Program-made: the position numbers and the translations under genes
NCBI GenBank assembly: GCA_964653855.1
Contig: CAZZFV010000002.1
Location: 15,676-79,675, forward strand
Length of the DNA: 64,000 bases
DNA from: RGIG3528 sp964653855
GTDB taxonomy: Bacteria; Bacillota; Clostridia; Lachnospirales; Lachnospiraceae
Direction of reading: 5' to 3'
Shown: positions 17,592 through 25,040 of the stretch, piece by piece
How positions within the stretch are numbered: the first letter of the stretch is position 1
Layout of the letters: each line of letters begins with the position of its first letter
The notes under the pieces: generated by a model
Seen by the model: only the letters and a program-made list of their open reading frames with translations
Database searches by the model: none
Told to the model about the DNA's origin: nothing

Positions 17592-18131
17592 ATGAAACTT
17601 GTTGTTTCGTCAAAAAAAGATATGAAAAAAATAAAGGCGCTCTACAACACCGCATTTCCGAAGGACGAGAGAACATTACCGTTTTTTATTATGAAAAATA
17701 AGGTAAATATGGGAAAGGCTAAAATGCTTTCATTATATGACGATGAGGATAATTTCGCGGGCTTTGCCTATTTGATTGAGGGAGAAAGGGCAATATATCT
17801 TTCTTTTCTTGCAATTAATTATAGTGCACGCGGAAAAGGCATGGGAACTTTTGTTTTAAAAGAATTACAAAAATTATATGCCGGAAAACCCGTTTTCCTT
17901 GCACTTGAAACTTTGGACGAAAATGCCGAAAACTACGCGGAACGTGTGAAACGGCACAAATTTTATTTAAAAGCGGGACTTGTTGATTTGCCTTATATAA
18001 TGCGCGAAAAACATGTTATCTATATGACGATGGGAACGGATGTAAAGATTACTCCCGATGATTACAATATTCCCGTAAACCGGTTTTTGGGATTTTTTTG
18101 GAAGAAATTCGTAAATACGGAGATGTATTAA
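17592..18131 (+). CDS. GNAT-family N-acetyltransferase
   Basis: A 179-residue acetyltransferase. The core strand and acetyl-CoA loop are readable in YLSFLAINYSARGKGMGTFVLKELQ (the R/QxxGxG/A-type motif is ARGKGMG), followed by LALETLDENAEN and the typical RHKFYLKAGL near motif B. It could modify a protein or a small amine; the substrate cannot be deduced. A ribosome site GAAAGGAAT precedes the ATG. Its end overlaps the next small gene by 34 bases. Confidence 0.85.
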   Translation: MKLVVSSKKDMKKIKALYNTAFPKDERTLPFFIMKNKVNMGKAKMLSLYDDEDNFAGFAYLIEGERAIYLSFLAINYSARGKGMGTFVLKELQKLYAGKPVFLALETLDENAENYAERVKRHKFYLKAGLVDLPYIMREKHVIYMTMGTDVKITPDDYNIPVNRFLGFFWKKFVNTEMY

Positions 18132-18313
18132 GTTGTGTTATTTCGCTAAACCTTTACGTTCGATTGATAGCGGCGCTTCTTTCTGATAAAATGAGGGCAA
18201 GTGAAAAATTTGATCTTATCGGCTGCTCTTTGGATCAGATTGCGGCTGTTGCGGGAATGAATGTGAAAACAGTAAAAAATGTTATAAAAAATGCACAGCC
18301 GGTTTTGGCGTAA
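18098..18313 (+). CDS. Small helix-turn-helix protein (sigma-region-4-like)
   Basis: A 71-residue ORF starting with TTG inside the end of the acetyltransferase gene. Its C-terminal half, IGCSLDQIAAVAGMNVKTVKNVI, looks like a sigma-70 region 4 or LuxR-type helix-turn-helix. The N-terminal half is an amphipathic helix resembling small Bacillota proteins that precede such a motif. The terminator at 18341 lies just after its stop, which supports a real gene end here. The start is uncertain and no strong ribosome site is visible because it lies in coding sequence. Confidence 0.5.
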   Translation: MEEIRKYGDVLSCVISLNLYVRLIAALLSDKMRASEKFDLIGCSLDQIAAVAGMNVKTVKNVIKNAQPVLA

Positions 18314-18340
18314 GTAAAAACGGCAAATTAAATATTTTAA

Positions 18341-18383
18341 ATACGCATATGACGATAATCGCTTGCCTTATGCGTATTTTTTT
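18341..18383 (+). terminator. Terminator after the small HTH gene
   Basis: A perfect 9-base stem, ATACGCATA / TATGCGTAT, with a 19-base loop, followed by seven T. Confidence 0.7.
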
Positions 18384-18431
18384 GGTACAGGTGACAAAAT
18401 GCACAAAAAAAATTTGTTAACTGTATTTTTT

Positions 18432-18460
18432 TTGTTGCATTTTTATAAATATAGTATAAA
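18432..18460 (+). promoter_or_regulatory. Promoter of the TetR-FGGY operon
   Basis: TTGTTG (18432-18437), 17 bases, TATAAA (18455-18460). The predicted start site coincides with the first bases of the operator at 18466. Confidence 0.6.
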
Positions 18461-18465
18461 ATATT

Positions 18466-18487
18466 CTTGTGAATATTTATTCACGAG
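18466..18487 (+). promoter_or_regulatory. TetR-type operator (22-base inverted repeat)
   Basis: CTTGTGAATA and TATTCACGAG-type arms form a 22-base dyad with one imperfect pair and a central TT. It sits at the predicted transcription start and its right end overlaps the ribosome site GAGAGG of the TetR gene. Binding would block both initiation and early elongation, consistent with autoregulation by the adjacent TetR protein. Confidence 0.65.
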
Positions 18488-18496
18488 AGGACAGAA

Positions 18497-19129
18497 ATGT
18501 ATAAAAAACTTACGGACGACAGGCTTATCAATTTAATAAATGCGGGAATCGACGAATTTGCGGAAAAAGGGTTTACATCTGCAAATTTAAATGCGATTGC
18601 CGTGCGGGCAGGAGTCAGCGTCGGAGTTATATATAAATATTTTAAGGATAAAGAGGAATTTTTTCTTTTTTGCGTGAGGGACTGCCTTAAGGAGCTTAAC
18701 AATACGCTTTGCGCGGTTGTAAACGCCGAAGGAAATTTAAAGGAAAGTCTTGAACGTGTAATCGACACACTCATCGCTCATGCGAAAAAGAACAAAAATA
18801 TTAACCGCATGTACCATGAAATCACATCGGGCGGAGCAAGAAAATATGCGGATGTTTTGGCTAAAGAAGTTGAACTGGAATCTGCGGGCGTTTATACGGA
18901 ACTTATAAAAAAGGCAAAGGAATCGGGAGAGTGTAAAACGGATATCGATCCCGGACTTTTTGCGTTTTTCACGGATAATCTTTTTATGATGGTTCAATTT
19001 TCGTTTTGCTGTGATTATTACCGCGAAAGAATAAAAATTTATTGCGGTGCGGATATATTTGAAAACGAAGAGCGCGTAAAAGGGGAACTCATAAAATTTA
19101 TTGCGGGAGCGCTCGGAATAAGGGGATAA
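18497..19129 (+). CDS. TetR/AcrR-family transcriptional regulator
   Basis: A 210-residue regulator. The N-terminal DNA-binding domain has FAEKGFTSANLNAIA, GVSVGVIYKYFKDKEEFF, the standard TetR helix-turn-helix. The C-terminal ligand domain is not family-specific. It is the first gene of an operon with an FGGY kinase, an aldolase, a GtrA protein and an aminotransferase. The likely inducer is a sugar or sugar phosphate of that pathway, but this is inference. Confidence 0.9.
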   Translation: MYKKLTDDRLINLINAGIDEFAEKGFTSANLNAIAVRAGVSVGVIYKYFKDKEEFFLFCVRDCLKELNNTLCAVVNAEGNLKESLERVIDTLIAHAKKNKNINRMYHEITSGGARKYADVLAKEVELESAGVYTELIKKAKESGECKTDIDPGLFAFFTDNLFMMVQFSFCCDYYRERIKIYCGADIFENEERVKGELIKFIAGALGIRG

Positions 19130-19166
19130 AGGTATTTTTGATATATAAATGTATTTGGGAGGAAAC

Positions 19167-20759
19167 ATGAAATACGTTATTTCTTACGATGTGGGGACAA
19201 CGGGAATAAAAACGTGTCTTTTTTCGATTGACGAAAAAGTGACGTTGATCGGCGGCGCATATGCGGCTTATCACCTTTATATCCTTGAAAACGGCGGAGC
19301 CGAGCAGGATGCCGACGAGTGGTGGAACGCAATGTGCGTGACAACGCACGAACTTCTCACAAAAACAGGCGTCCAAAAGGAGAAAATCGAAGGAATAAGT
19401 TTTTGTTCGCAAATGCAGGGACTTGTGCTTGTGGATAAGTCGGGAAACGCAATCAGACGCCCCATGAGCTATATGGACCAAAGGGCTGAAGACACCTTCA
19501 ACAAAAATGCGGGTCACGGAATACGTGTGGCGGGACTCGGAATTCATAAACTATTGAAATGTCTTATCACCACGACCGCGGCGCCCACAAGCGTAAAAGA
19601 CCCGGTGTGGAAATATTTGTGGGTAAAGGAAAACGAACCGGAAAATTATGCAAAAATATACAAATGGCTTGACGTAAAAGAATATCTTATATGCCGTGCG
19701 ACGGGAGAAACCGTGATGACAAAGGATTCGGCATATTCGACTTTCCTTTTTGACACGAGAAAAGGGCATTTTAGGTGGAGCAAAGAACTTTGCAAGCTTT
19801 TTAAAGTAAATCCCGATCACTTGCCGAAAGTCATCGATTCGACGGATGCTGTCGGAACGCTTACAAAAAAGGCTGCAGAGGAACTTGGGCTTACAACAAA
19901 CACGATCGTGTTCGGAGGAGGCGGTGACGCAGTGTTAATCGGTGTCGGCGCGGGTAGCATAAAAACGGGCGACACACATATATATTCCGGCACATCCGGC
20001 TGGGTGTCCACGGTTGTCGATAAGCAGGTTGTTGACATCGTTTCGATGATTGCGGCAATCGTGAGCGCCGAAAACGGAAAATTCAATTATTTTGCCGAAA
20101 TGGAAACGGCGGGCAAGTGCTTTGAATGGGTAAAGGAGCATTTGGCTCTCGACGAAATAGATATTTACCTTCACAAAAAAGACGTAACGGAAGGCGAAGA
20201 AGCGGTATACATGAGTCTTTACGACTATTTGAGCGATACGGTAAAGCGTGCGCCCGCAGGCTCGAACGGACTTATTTTTACACCTTGGCTTCACGGAAAC
20301 AGATGTCCTTTTGAGGACCCGGATGCGGCTGGAATGTTTTTCAACATAAAGCTTGAAACCGGAAAAACCGAGATGATGCGTGCGGTGCTTGAGGGAATAT
20401 GTTTTCATCTTCGCTGGATGCTCGAGTGCGAAAGCAAAAAGGTAAAGACGTCTGATGTAATTCGTTTTGTGGGCGGCGGAGCATTGTCAAGTGTTACGTG
20501 CCAGATGCTTGCGGATATCACGGGACGCACGATAGAGACGGTCGAAAATTCACAGGATGTGGGAGCGGTCGGCGCCGCAATAATTGCGGGAATCGGGTTA
20601 AAAGCGATTCCGAGCGTCGAGGCGGCAAACGATTTTGTGCGTGTTAAGGGGGTTTACAGACCTAATTCCGAAAACAGGAAAGTTTACGACGAAAATTACA
20701 GGGTGTTCAAAAAACTTCACGGGGCAAACAAAAAATTGTTTAAAATACTTAATGATTGA
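19167..20759 (+). CDS. FGGY-family carbohydrate kinase (xylulokinase-like)
   Basis: A 530-residue ASKHA-fold kinase. N-terminal YVISYDVGTTGIKTCLFSID is the first phosphate loop; SFCSQMQGLVLVD and YMDQRAE are as in xylulokinases; the second nucleotide site appears as FGGGGDAVLIGVGAG; and VRFVGGGALSSVTCQMLADITGR is the FGGY C-terminal signature. Start at ATG 19167 after GGGAGG. The neighbouring aldolase suggests kinase-then-aldolase cleavage of a ketose, as in fuculose, rhamnulose or ribulose pathways. The substrate is unknown. Confidence 0.9.
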   Translation: MKYVISYDVGTTGIKTCLFSIDEKVTLIGGAYAAYHLYILENGGAEQDADEWWNAMCVTTHELLTKTGVQKEKIEGISFCSQMQGLVLVDKSGNAIRRPMSYMDQRAEDTFNKNAGHGIRVAGLGIHKLLKCLITTTAAPTSVKDPVWKYLWVKENEPENYAKIYKWLDVKEYLICRATGETVMTKDSAYSTFLFDTRKGHFRWSKELCKLFKVNPDHLPKVIDSTDAVGTLTKKAAEELGLTTNTIVFGGGGDAVLIGVGAGSIKTGDTHIYSGTSGWVSTVVDKQVVDIVSMIAAIVSAENGKFNYFAEMETAGKCFEWVKEHLALDEIDIYLHKKDVTEGEEAVYMSLYDYLSDTVKRAPAGSNGLIFTPWLHGNRCPFEDPDAAGMFFNIKLETGKTEMMRAVLEGICFHLRWMLECESKKVKTSDVIRFVGGGALSSVTCQMLADITGRTIETVENSQDVGAVGAAIIAGIGLKAIPSVEAANDFVRVKGVYRPNSENRKVYDENYRVFKKLHGANKKLFKILND

Positions 20760-20786
20760 CAGGTGACAAGGTGACAAATAGGTAAG

Positions 20787-20815
20787 AACAATTAAAACCT
20801 AAATGTTTAATTGTT
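20787..20815 (+). repeat. AT-rich inverted repeat between kinase and aldolase genes
   Basis: AACAATTAAA and TTTAATTGTT form a perfect 10-base stem with a 9-base loop. There is no T tract, so it is more likely an RNA-processing or stability hairpin, or an operator, than a terminator. A short tandem GTGACAAG/GTGACAAA lies just before it. Confidence 0.5.
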
Positions 20816-20831
20816 TACAAAGGAGAAGGTT

Positions 20832-21818
20832 ATGGATGACACAAAATTAAAGAAAATTGTTGCGGATACGGGACGTGAACTCTTAAAAAAAGGGCTCGTC
20901 GCGCGTACATGGGGAAACATAAGCGTTCGCCGTGACGAAAAGAGTTTTGCGATTTCGCCGTCGGGGCTCGGATACGTGAATATGACGCCCGCAGACGTGC
21001 CGATTTACGATATGGAAAAAGAAGAATGGGAAGGCACAAGGAAACCTTCAAGCGAAAAAAAGATCCATGCGGCGGCATATAAGATTTTTCCCGACGTTAA
21101 TGCGGTGATTCACACGCACCAGGACTACGCAACGGCCGTGGGGCTTGCGGGAACGGATTTGCTTGAACTTACGGAAGAAGAACAAAAGCTTCTCGGTAAA
21201 ATCGAGATTGCGGGATACGGACTTCCGGGAACGGGAAAATTAAAGAAAAATGTCGAGGCGGCATATTTAAAGGGCTCGAAGGTTGTGCTTATGAGTCATC
21301 ACGGAGCGGTGATTCTTGGGCAAAACATGGATGATGCGATAAAAAAAGCGGAAGCTCTCGAAAATGTATGCCGTCGCGCCGTTATAAAGAAAATAGGAAA
21401 TGCGGATGAAAATGTTAAGGCAGGACGCTTAAGCCCCGAAATGCTTTCTGCGGCAAAGGATATGCGTGTCGTGACCGATAATAACACATTATGGGCGGCA
21501 GAGCAAAACGGCTTTAAGGCGGAGCTTGACGACATTGCGCAAATGCTCGGACAAAAATTAAAGTGTGTCGAAAATGACGATGCGGCAATATTAAAAGCGT
21601 TAAATCACACGGACGCTGTGCTTGTTAGGGGAGTCGGATGCGTGATTTTGACGGAGGATCCGGACGATGCCGAGGCGTTAATGCTGCTTACAAAAAAAGC
21701 GTGCATGACGCACAGGCTTATTTCGGCGGCCAAGAAACACGCAAATCTTTCCGCTTTTGACTGTAAGCTTATGAACGCGGTTTATAAGATGAAATACAGC
21801 AAAAAGAAGGAGGGCTAA
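20832..21818 (+). CDS. Class II aldolase/adducin-family protein with extra C-terminal domain
   Basis: A 328-residue protein. The first about 200 residues are a class II aldolase: GNISVR, SPSGLGY, the catalytic Glu in KPSSEKKIH, zinc ligands in AVIHTHQDYA and MSHHGAV. This resembles L-fuculose-phosphate aldolase, which gives DHAP and an aldehyde. The final about 120 residues (DAVLVRGVGCVILTEDPDDAEAL) resemble a shortened second aldolase domain without metal histidines. AAGGAGAAGG supports the ATG at 20832. It is co-directional with the kinase and GtrA genes, so a kinase-aldolase pathway is likely. Confidence 0.85.
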   Translation: MDDTKLKKIVADTGRELLKKGLVARTWGNISVRRDEKSFAISPSGLGYVNMTPADVPIYDMEKEEWEGTRKPSSEKKIHAAAYKIFPDVNAVIHTHQDYATAVGLAGTDLLELTEEEQKLLGKIEIAGYGLPGTGKLKKNVEAAYLKGSKVVLMSHHGAVILGQNMDDAIKKAEALENVCRRAVIKKIGNADENVKAGRLSPEMLSAAKDMRVVTDNNTLWAAEQNGFKAELDDIAQMLGQKLKCVENDDAAILKALNHTDAVLVRGVGCVILTEDPDDAEALMLLTKKACMTHRLISAAKKHANLSAFDCKLMNAVYKMKYSKKKEG

Positions 21819-22265
21819 ATGGAAAAGGAAAAGAAAAAAGAACTTTTTCGCACGATCAAGTTCGTTTTGTGTTCCGTTTCCGCAGGGCTTATTCAAATCG
21901 GGTCGTTCAGTGTGATGACGCTGTTCTTCGGCGAAACGATGCCCTATATGTTTAGGTATCTGATTGCGCTTGTGCTTTCGGTACTTTGGAATTTTACGCT
22001 TAACCGGAGATTTACATTCCAGTCGGCGGGAAACGTGCCCGTCGCGATGATGAAGGTTGCCTTGTTTTATGCGGTGTTTACGCCTGTCACGATGTTCGGC
22101 GGCGAATACCTCGTAAAATGCGGATGGAACGATTTTGTTGTGGAAGTGCTCACGATGGCATTGAATTTTGTGACCGAATACATTTATGACAGATTTTTTG
22201 TTTTCGGTTCAACAATAGATACAAACAAAGCGGCAAAAAAAGCCGAAGAAAGAGAGGATTTATAA
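21819..22265 (+). CDS. GtrA-like membrane protein
   Basis: A 148-residue protein with four predicted membrane helices and the family hallmark WNFTLNRRFTF in the loop after helix 2, plus a C-terminal YIYDRFFVF. GtrA proteins are thought to flip or handle polyprenyl-linked sugars in surface glycan modification. Its presence inside a kinase-aldolase operon is unexpected. It begins directly after the aldolase stop and its stop overlaps the next start (TAATG). Confidence 0.85.
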   Translation: MEKEKKKELFRTIKFVLCSVSAGLIQIGSFSVMTLFFGETMPYMFRYLIALVLSVLWNFTLNRRFTFQSAGNVPVAMMKVALFYAVFTPVTMFGGEYLVKCGWNDFVVEVLTMALNFVTEYIYDRFFVFGSTIDTNKAAKKAEEREDL

Positions 22266-23758
22266 TGGAAAATTGCGGAATTTCAAGATGGGACGATCCG
22301 AAGGAAATAAACGCGCGTCTCAAAAAGCTCACGAGTCAGCCGATTTGGGAAATCGACGACGAATATTATGCCGAAGTCATGAAGTATTATGACGAAAAGT
22401 GCAAGGCATCGAAGGCCGTGTACGAAGAGGCGAAGAATTATATTCCGGGCGGCGTTCAGCACAACCTTGCTTTCAATAAGCCTTTTCCGATGTGTATGGC
22501 AAAGGCGGACGGTGCTTATCTTTACGATAAGGACGGAAATCAATATATCGATTTCCTGCAGGCGGGCGGACCCACGATTCTCGGATCGAACTATGAGCCC
22601 GTAAGAAAAAAGGTTGAGGAACTTTTGCACGAATGCGGCCCCGTAACCGGACTTTTGCACGAATCCGAGCTTATGCTCGCAAAAGAGATAAATAAACACA
22701 TGCCGAACGTTGAGATGTTCAGAATGCTGGGATCGGGTACGGAAGCATGTATGGCATCGCTCAGAATCGCACGTATCGCGACGGGCAAAAAGCGTATCAT
22801 TAAGATGGGCGGCGCATATCACGGATGGTCGGATCAGCTTGTATACGGACTTAAGATTCCGGGATCGAGAGGACTTCTCGAATCGCACGGAATTCCCGGA
22901 GCAGATTATCGCACAACCGACGAATGCAGACCGAACGACTTAAATATGCTTGAGGCACTTTTAAAGAGAAACAAGCTTAAGGGCGGTACGGCGGCGGTTA
23001 TGGTTGAGCCTTGCGGACCCGAGAGCGGTACAAGACCGATCGCAAAAGATTACAATAAGGGCGTAAGAGCGCTTTGCGACAAATACGGTGCGCTTCTTAT
23101 ATTCGATGAAGTCGTAACCGGCTTCCGTGTGGGAATCGGTGGTGCACAAGGCTATTTTGACATTGTTCCCGATCTTACGATATTCGGAAAGATTATCGCA
23201 GGCGGATATCCGGCGGCCGGCGGCGTTGGCGGTAAAAAGGAATACGCAAGCCTTATGGCAGCGGGACTTGCAACGGGAAAACACAGAGCGTATGTCGGCG
23301 GAACGCTTGCGGCAAATCCGCTTTCGTGCGTTGCGGGAACGGCGGCAATCTCCGAAATCGCAAGAACAAACGCTTGCGAAAAAGCGGGAAAGATGGGCGA
23401 CCGCATTACGGACGGCTTAAAAGAACTTATTGACAGATACGGCTTGCCTTTTGTTGCATACAACCAGGGCTCCATTTGTCACCTTGAGTGCACGGGCGCG
23501 ATGAGCTTTGATTTCTCGTCGATGAGCTTCATTAAGTCTGCACTCGGAATTCTTAAGAACAAGGATATGATGTATGTCCGCAAGGATTCCATGGAACGCA
23601 TGGGTGCGGCTTATATGGCAAACGGAATCGTTACCCTTGCGGGATCGAGACTTTATACATCGATGGCGGACACGCCGGAAATTATCGATGAGGCACTGAA
23701 CCGCTTCGAAAATGTGTTTAAGCATGTAAAGAAAACGGATAAGGGAATGGTAAAATAA
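22265..23758 (+). CDS. Class III PLP aminotransferase (glutamate-1-semialdehyde aminomutase-like)
   Basis: A 497-residue fold-type I PLP enzyme. Visible motifs: GSGTEACMASLRIAR, MGGAYHGWSD, LIFDEVVTGFRVG (PLP-binding Asp), and the Schiff-base lysine in TIFGKIIAGGYPAAGG. It is HemL-like in sequence but longer than typical HemL (about 430) and sits in a sugar operon, not a heme operon, so haem synthesis is unlikely. It may transaminate an aldehyde or keto-sugar from the aldolase step. It overlaps gtrA by one base, so translation is coupled. Confidence 0.88.
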   Translation: MENCGISRWDDPKEINARLKKLTSQPIWEIDDEYYAEVMKYYDEKCKASKAVYEEAKNYIPGGVQHNLAFNKPFPMCMAKADGAYLYDKDGNQYIDFLQAGGPTILGSNYEPVRKKVEELLHECGPVTGLLHESELMLAKEINKHMPNVEMFRMLGSGTEACMASLRIARIATGKKRIIKMGGAYHGWSDQLVYGLKIPGSRGLLESHGIPGADYRTTDECRPNDLNMLEALLKRNKLKGGTAAVMVEPCGPESGTRPIAKDYNKGVRALCDKYGALLIFDEVVTGFRVGIGGAQGYFDIVPDLTIFGKIIAGGYPAAGGVGGKKEYASLMAAGLATGKHRAYVGGTLAANPLSCVAGTAAISEIARTNACEKAGKMGDRITDGLKELIDRYGLPFVAYNQGSICHLECTGAMSFDFSSMSFIKSALGILKNKDMMYVRKDSMERMGAAYMANGIVTLAGSRLYTSMADTPEIIDEALNRFENVFKHVKKTDKGMVK

Positions 23759-23759
23759 G

Positions 23760-23937
23760 AGGCGGCTGAAAACTTTTATGGATAAAAGTCAGCTGCTACG
23801 TACCTTCGGTACTCCCGCAGCTGCCGCCTGCATTCGCAATCCGGATTATCATCCTACTTGCTCATGACGGCTTTGGTTTTCAACCGGTCAACAGTCTTTG
23901 TATGCAAGCATACAAGACTGTTGACACGCTTGAAAAC
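23760..23937. other. Highly structured fold-back element between convergent genes
   Basis: Several nested perfect stems fill this gene-free stretch. AGGCGGC (23760) closes on GCCGCCT (23823-23829). Inside are ACTTTTAT/ATAAAAGT (23772/23782), CAGCTGC/GCAGCTG (23790/23817) and GTACC/GGTAC (23800/23808). A second domain has GTTTTCAA (23876) closing on TTGAAAAC (23930-23937) around an 18-base-pair hairpin (23887-23905 with 23908-23925, one bulge, two-base loop). No T tract follows either domain. It could be a structured RNA, a dispersed palindromic repeat or a protein-bound element. Confidence 0.7.
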
Positions 23938-23941
23938 ACTT

Positions 23942-24847
23942 TTATCTCACTTTCAGGTCGTGGTTTACCGTGAAATTGCGTTTAAGCGAATTTAGCAATA
24001 TGTTTATTGTTAAATTCGCTTTTTTTTCGCCGTTGTCAAGGACTGTTTTTGGGCCTTCGGGCAAAAGCGACTGTTCGTTATCGGATATTATGCAGCATAT
24101 GTCGGACGGATTTAAATCCTGCATTACTTTGAGCGTCAAAAATCCGCCGAGGGTGATTACCTTTTGACCTTTTAAGTTATTTAAAACTTCTTCCGTCAAA
24201 TCGCGGAGACGGAGCGGAAAAACGTCTCCGGGAAGTTTTAGGACAAATTGCTCATAGCCCGCATTGTTGATATTGTCGTACAAAAAATAATATTTGTCGG
24301 AAGCTCCAAGCTCCATTTTTGCCTTTTCGATAAGAAAAGGAAGGTCATCGTATATTTGATAAAAAAGTTCGTCGTCAACACACATGTCAACGCATATTAC
24401 GGGCACAAGATAGCTGTCGGCAAGCGCCTTAAAGTCGTCGTGTTTTAAGTCGATCGCAATGATTGCGTCTATGTTTCTGTTTATTATAAGAACATTTTCG
24501 CGTACGGGCGCCGGAATAAACATGACATCGTATTTAAGTCTGTTTAAGCGCTCGGTCATCATGGACGAGAAAAGCATTATTTTTGAATCGTATGTCGGAA
24601 TGCCGGTCATACAATAAGAAATCCCGATTATGTTGTTGCGGCCTGTCGCAAGGCTTTTTGCGGCGTGTGACGGAACGTAATTCATAAGGTTTGCCATTTG
24701 CAATATTTTCTTTTTTGTTTCCGGCTTAATTTTTTGGTCGGGGCGGTCGTTCATCACATAGGATACCGTTGCAACCGATACGCCCGCGGCACGTGCCACG
24801 TCTCTTGCCGTGACGCGCGTGTTCTTTTTTTCGTTTTCTGATTCCAT
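23942..24847 (-). CDS. LacI-family regulator of the maltodextrin operon
   Basis: A 301-residue repressor. The N-terminal helix-turn-helix and hinge are clear: RVTARDVARAAGVSVATVSYVMNDR, then MNYVPSHAAKSLATGR. The periplasmic-binding-like effector domain is shorter than usual (LacI proteins are about 330-340) and weakly conserved. It is transcribed divergently from the amylase/transport operon. The two promoters lie back to back with dyad sites at each, so it very likely controls both itself and that operon in response to maltodextrins. Confidence 0.9.
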   Translation of the reverse strand: MESENEKKNTRVTARDVARAAGVSVATVSYVMNDRPDQKIKPETKKKILQMANLMNYVPSHAAKSLATGRNNIIGISYCMTGIPTYDSKIMLFSSMMTERLNRLKYDVMFIPAPVRENVLIINRNIDAIIAIDLKHDDFKALADSYLVPVICVDMCVDDELFYQIYDDLPFLIEKAKMELGASDKYYFLYDNINNAGYEQFVLKLPGDVFPLRLRDLTEEVLNNLKGQKVITLGGFLTLKVMQDLNPSDICCIISDNEQSLLPEGPKTVLDNGEKKANLTINILLNSLKRNFTVNHDLKVR

Positions 24848-24858
24848 TAATATTTCCC

Positions 24859-24875
24859 CACTTAATTTTTAAGTG
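24859..24875 (-). promoter_or_regulatory. Dyad operator at the lacI-type gene start
   Basis: CACTTAA-TTT-TTAAGTG, a perfect 7+3+7 inverted repeat, overlaps the predicted transcription start of the regulator gene. It shares CTTAA/TTAAG with the larger operator at 24944-24972. Confidence 0.6.
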
Positions 24876-24876
24876 T

Positions 24877-24905
24877 ATAATAATTAATTCCGTTTTTTTT
24901 GTCAA
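24877..24905 (-). promoter_or_regulatory. Promoter of the LacI-family regulator
   Basis: Minus strand: TTGACA (24900-24905), 17 bases, TATTAT (24877-24882). Confidence 0.75.
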
Positions 24906-24912
24906 CCATGTA

Positions 24913-24941
24913 TTGACAGTGATTGCAACGAGTGGTATAAA
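24913..24941 (+). promoter_or_regulatory. Promoter of the maltodextrin operon
   Basis: TTGACA (24913-24918), 17 bases, TATAAA (24936-24941). Its -35 is only seven bases from the -35 of the divergent regulator promoter. Confidence 0.8.
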
Positions 24942-24943
24942 TT

Positions 24944-24972
24944 ACTTAACCGTTTAACTTAAGCGGTTAAGT
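24944..24972 (+). promoter_or_regulatory. Double LacI-type operator downstream of the -10
   Basis: A 29-base near-perfect inverted repeat made of two CG-centred 12-mers, TTAACCGTTTAA (24946-24957) and TTAAGCGGTTAA (24959-24970), separated by one base. Its position directly after the -10 box fits repression by the adjacent LacI-family protein. Confidence 0.75.
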
Positions 24973-25040
24973 AAACGAAGCGATGAGACGTATATCATCG
25001 TAAAAATTTCAGCGGATGAACAATCCCGGATAGGAGTATT

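Noticed and set aside
22265..23758. Annotation as HemL (haem synthesis)
   Set aside because: The sequence is HemL-like, but it is longer and lies at the end of a sugar kinase-aldolase operon with no haem genes, so only the family is named.
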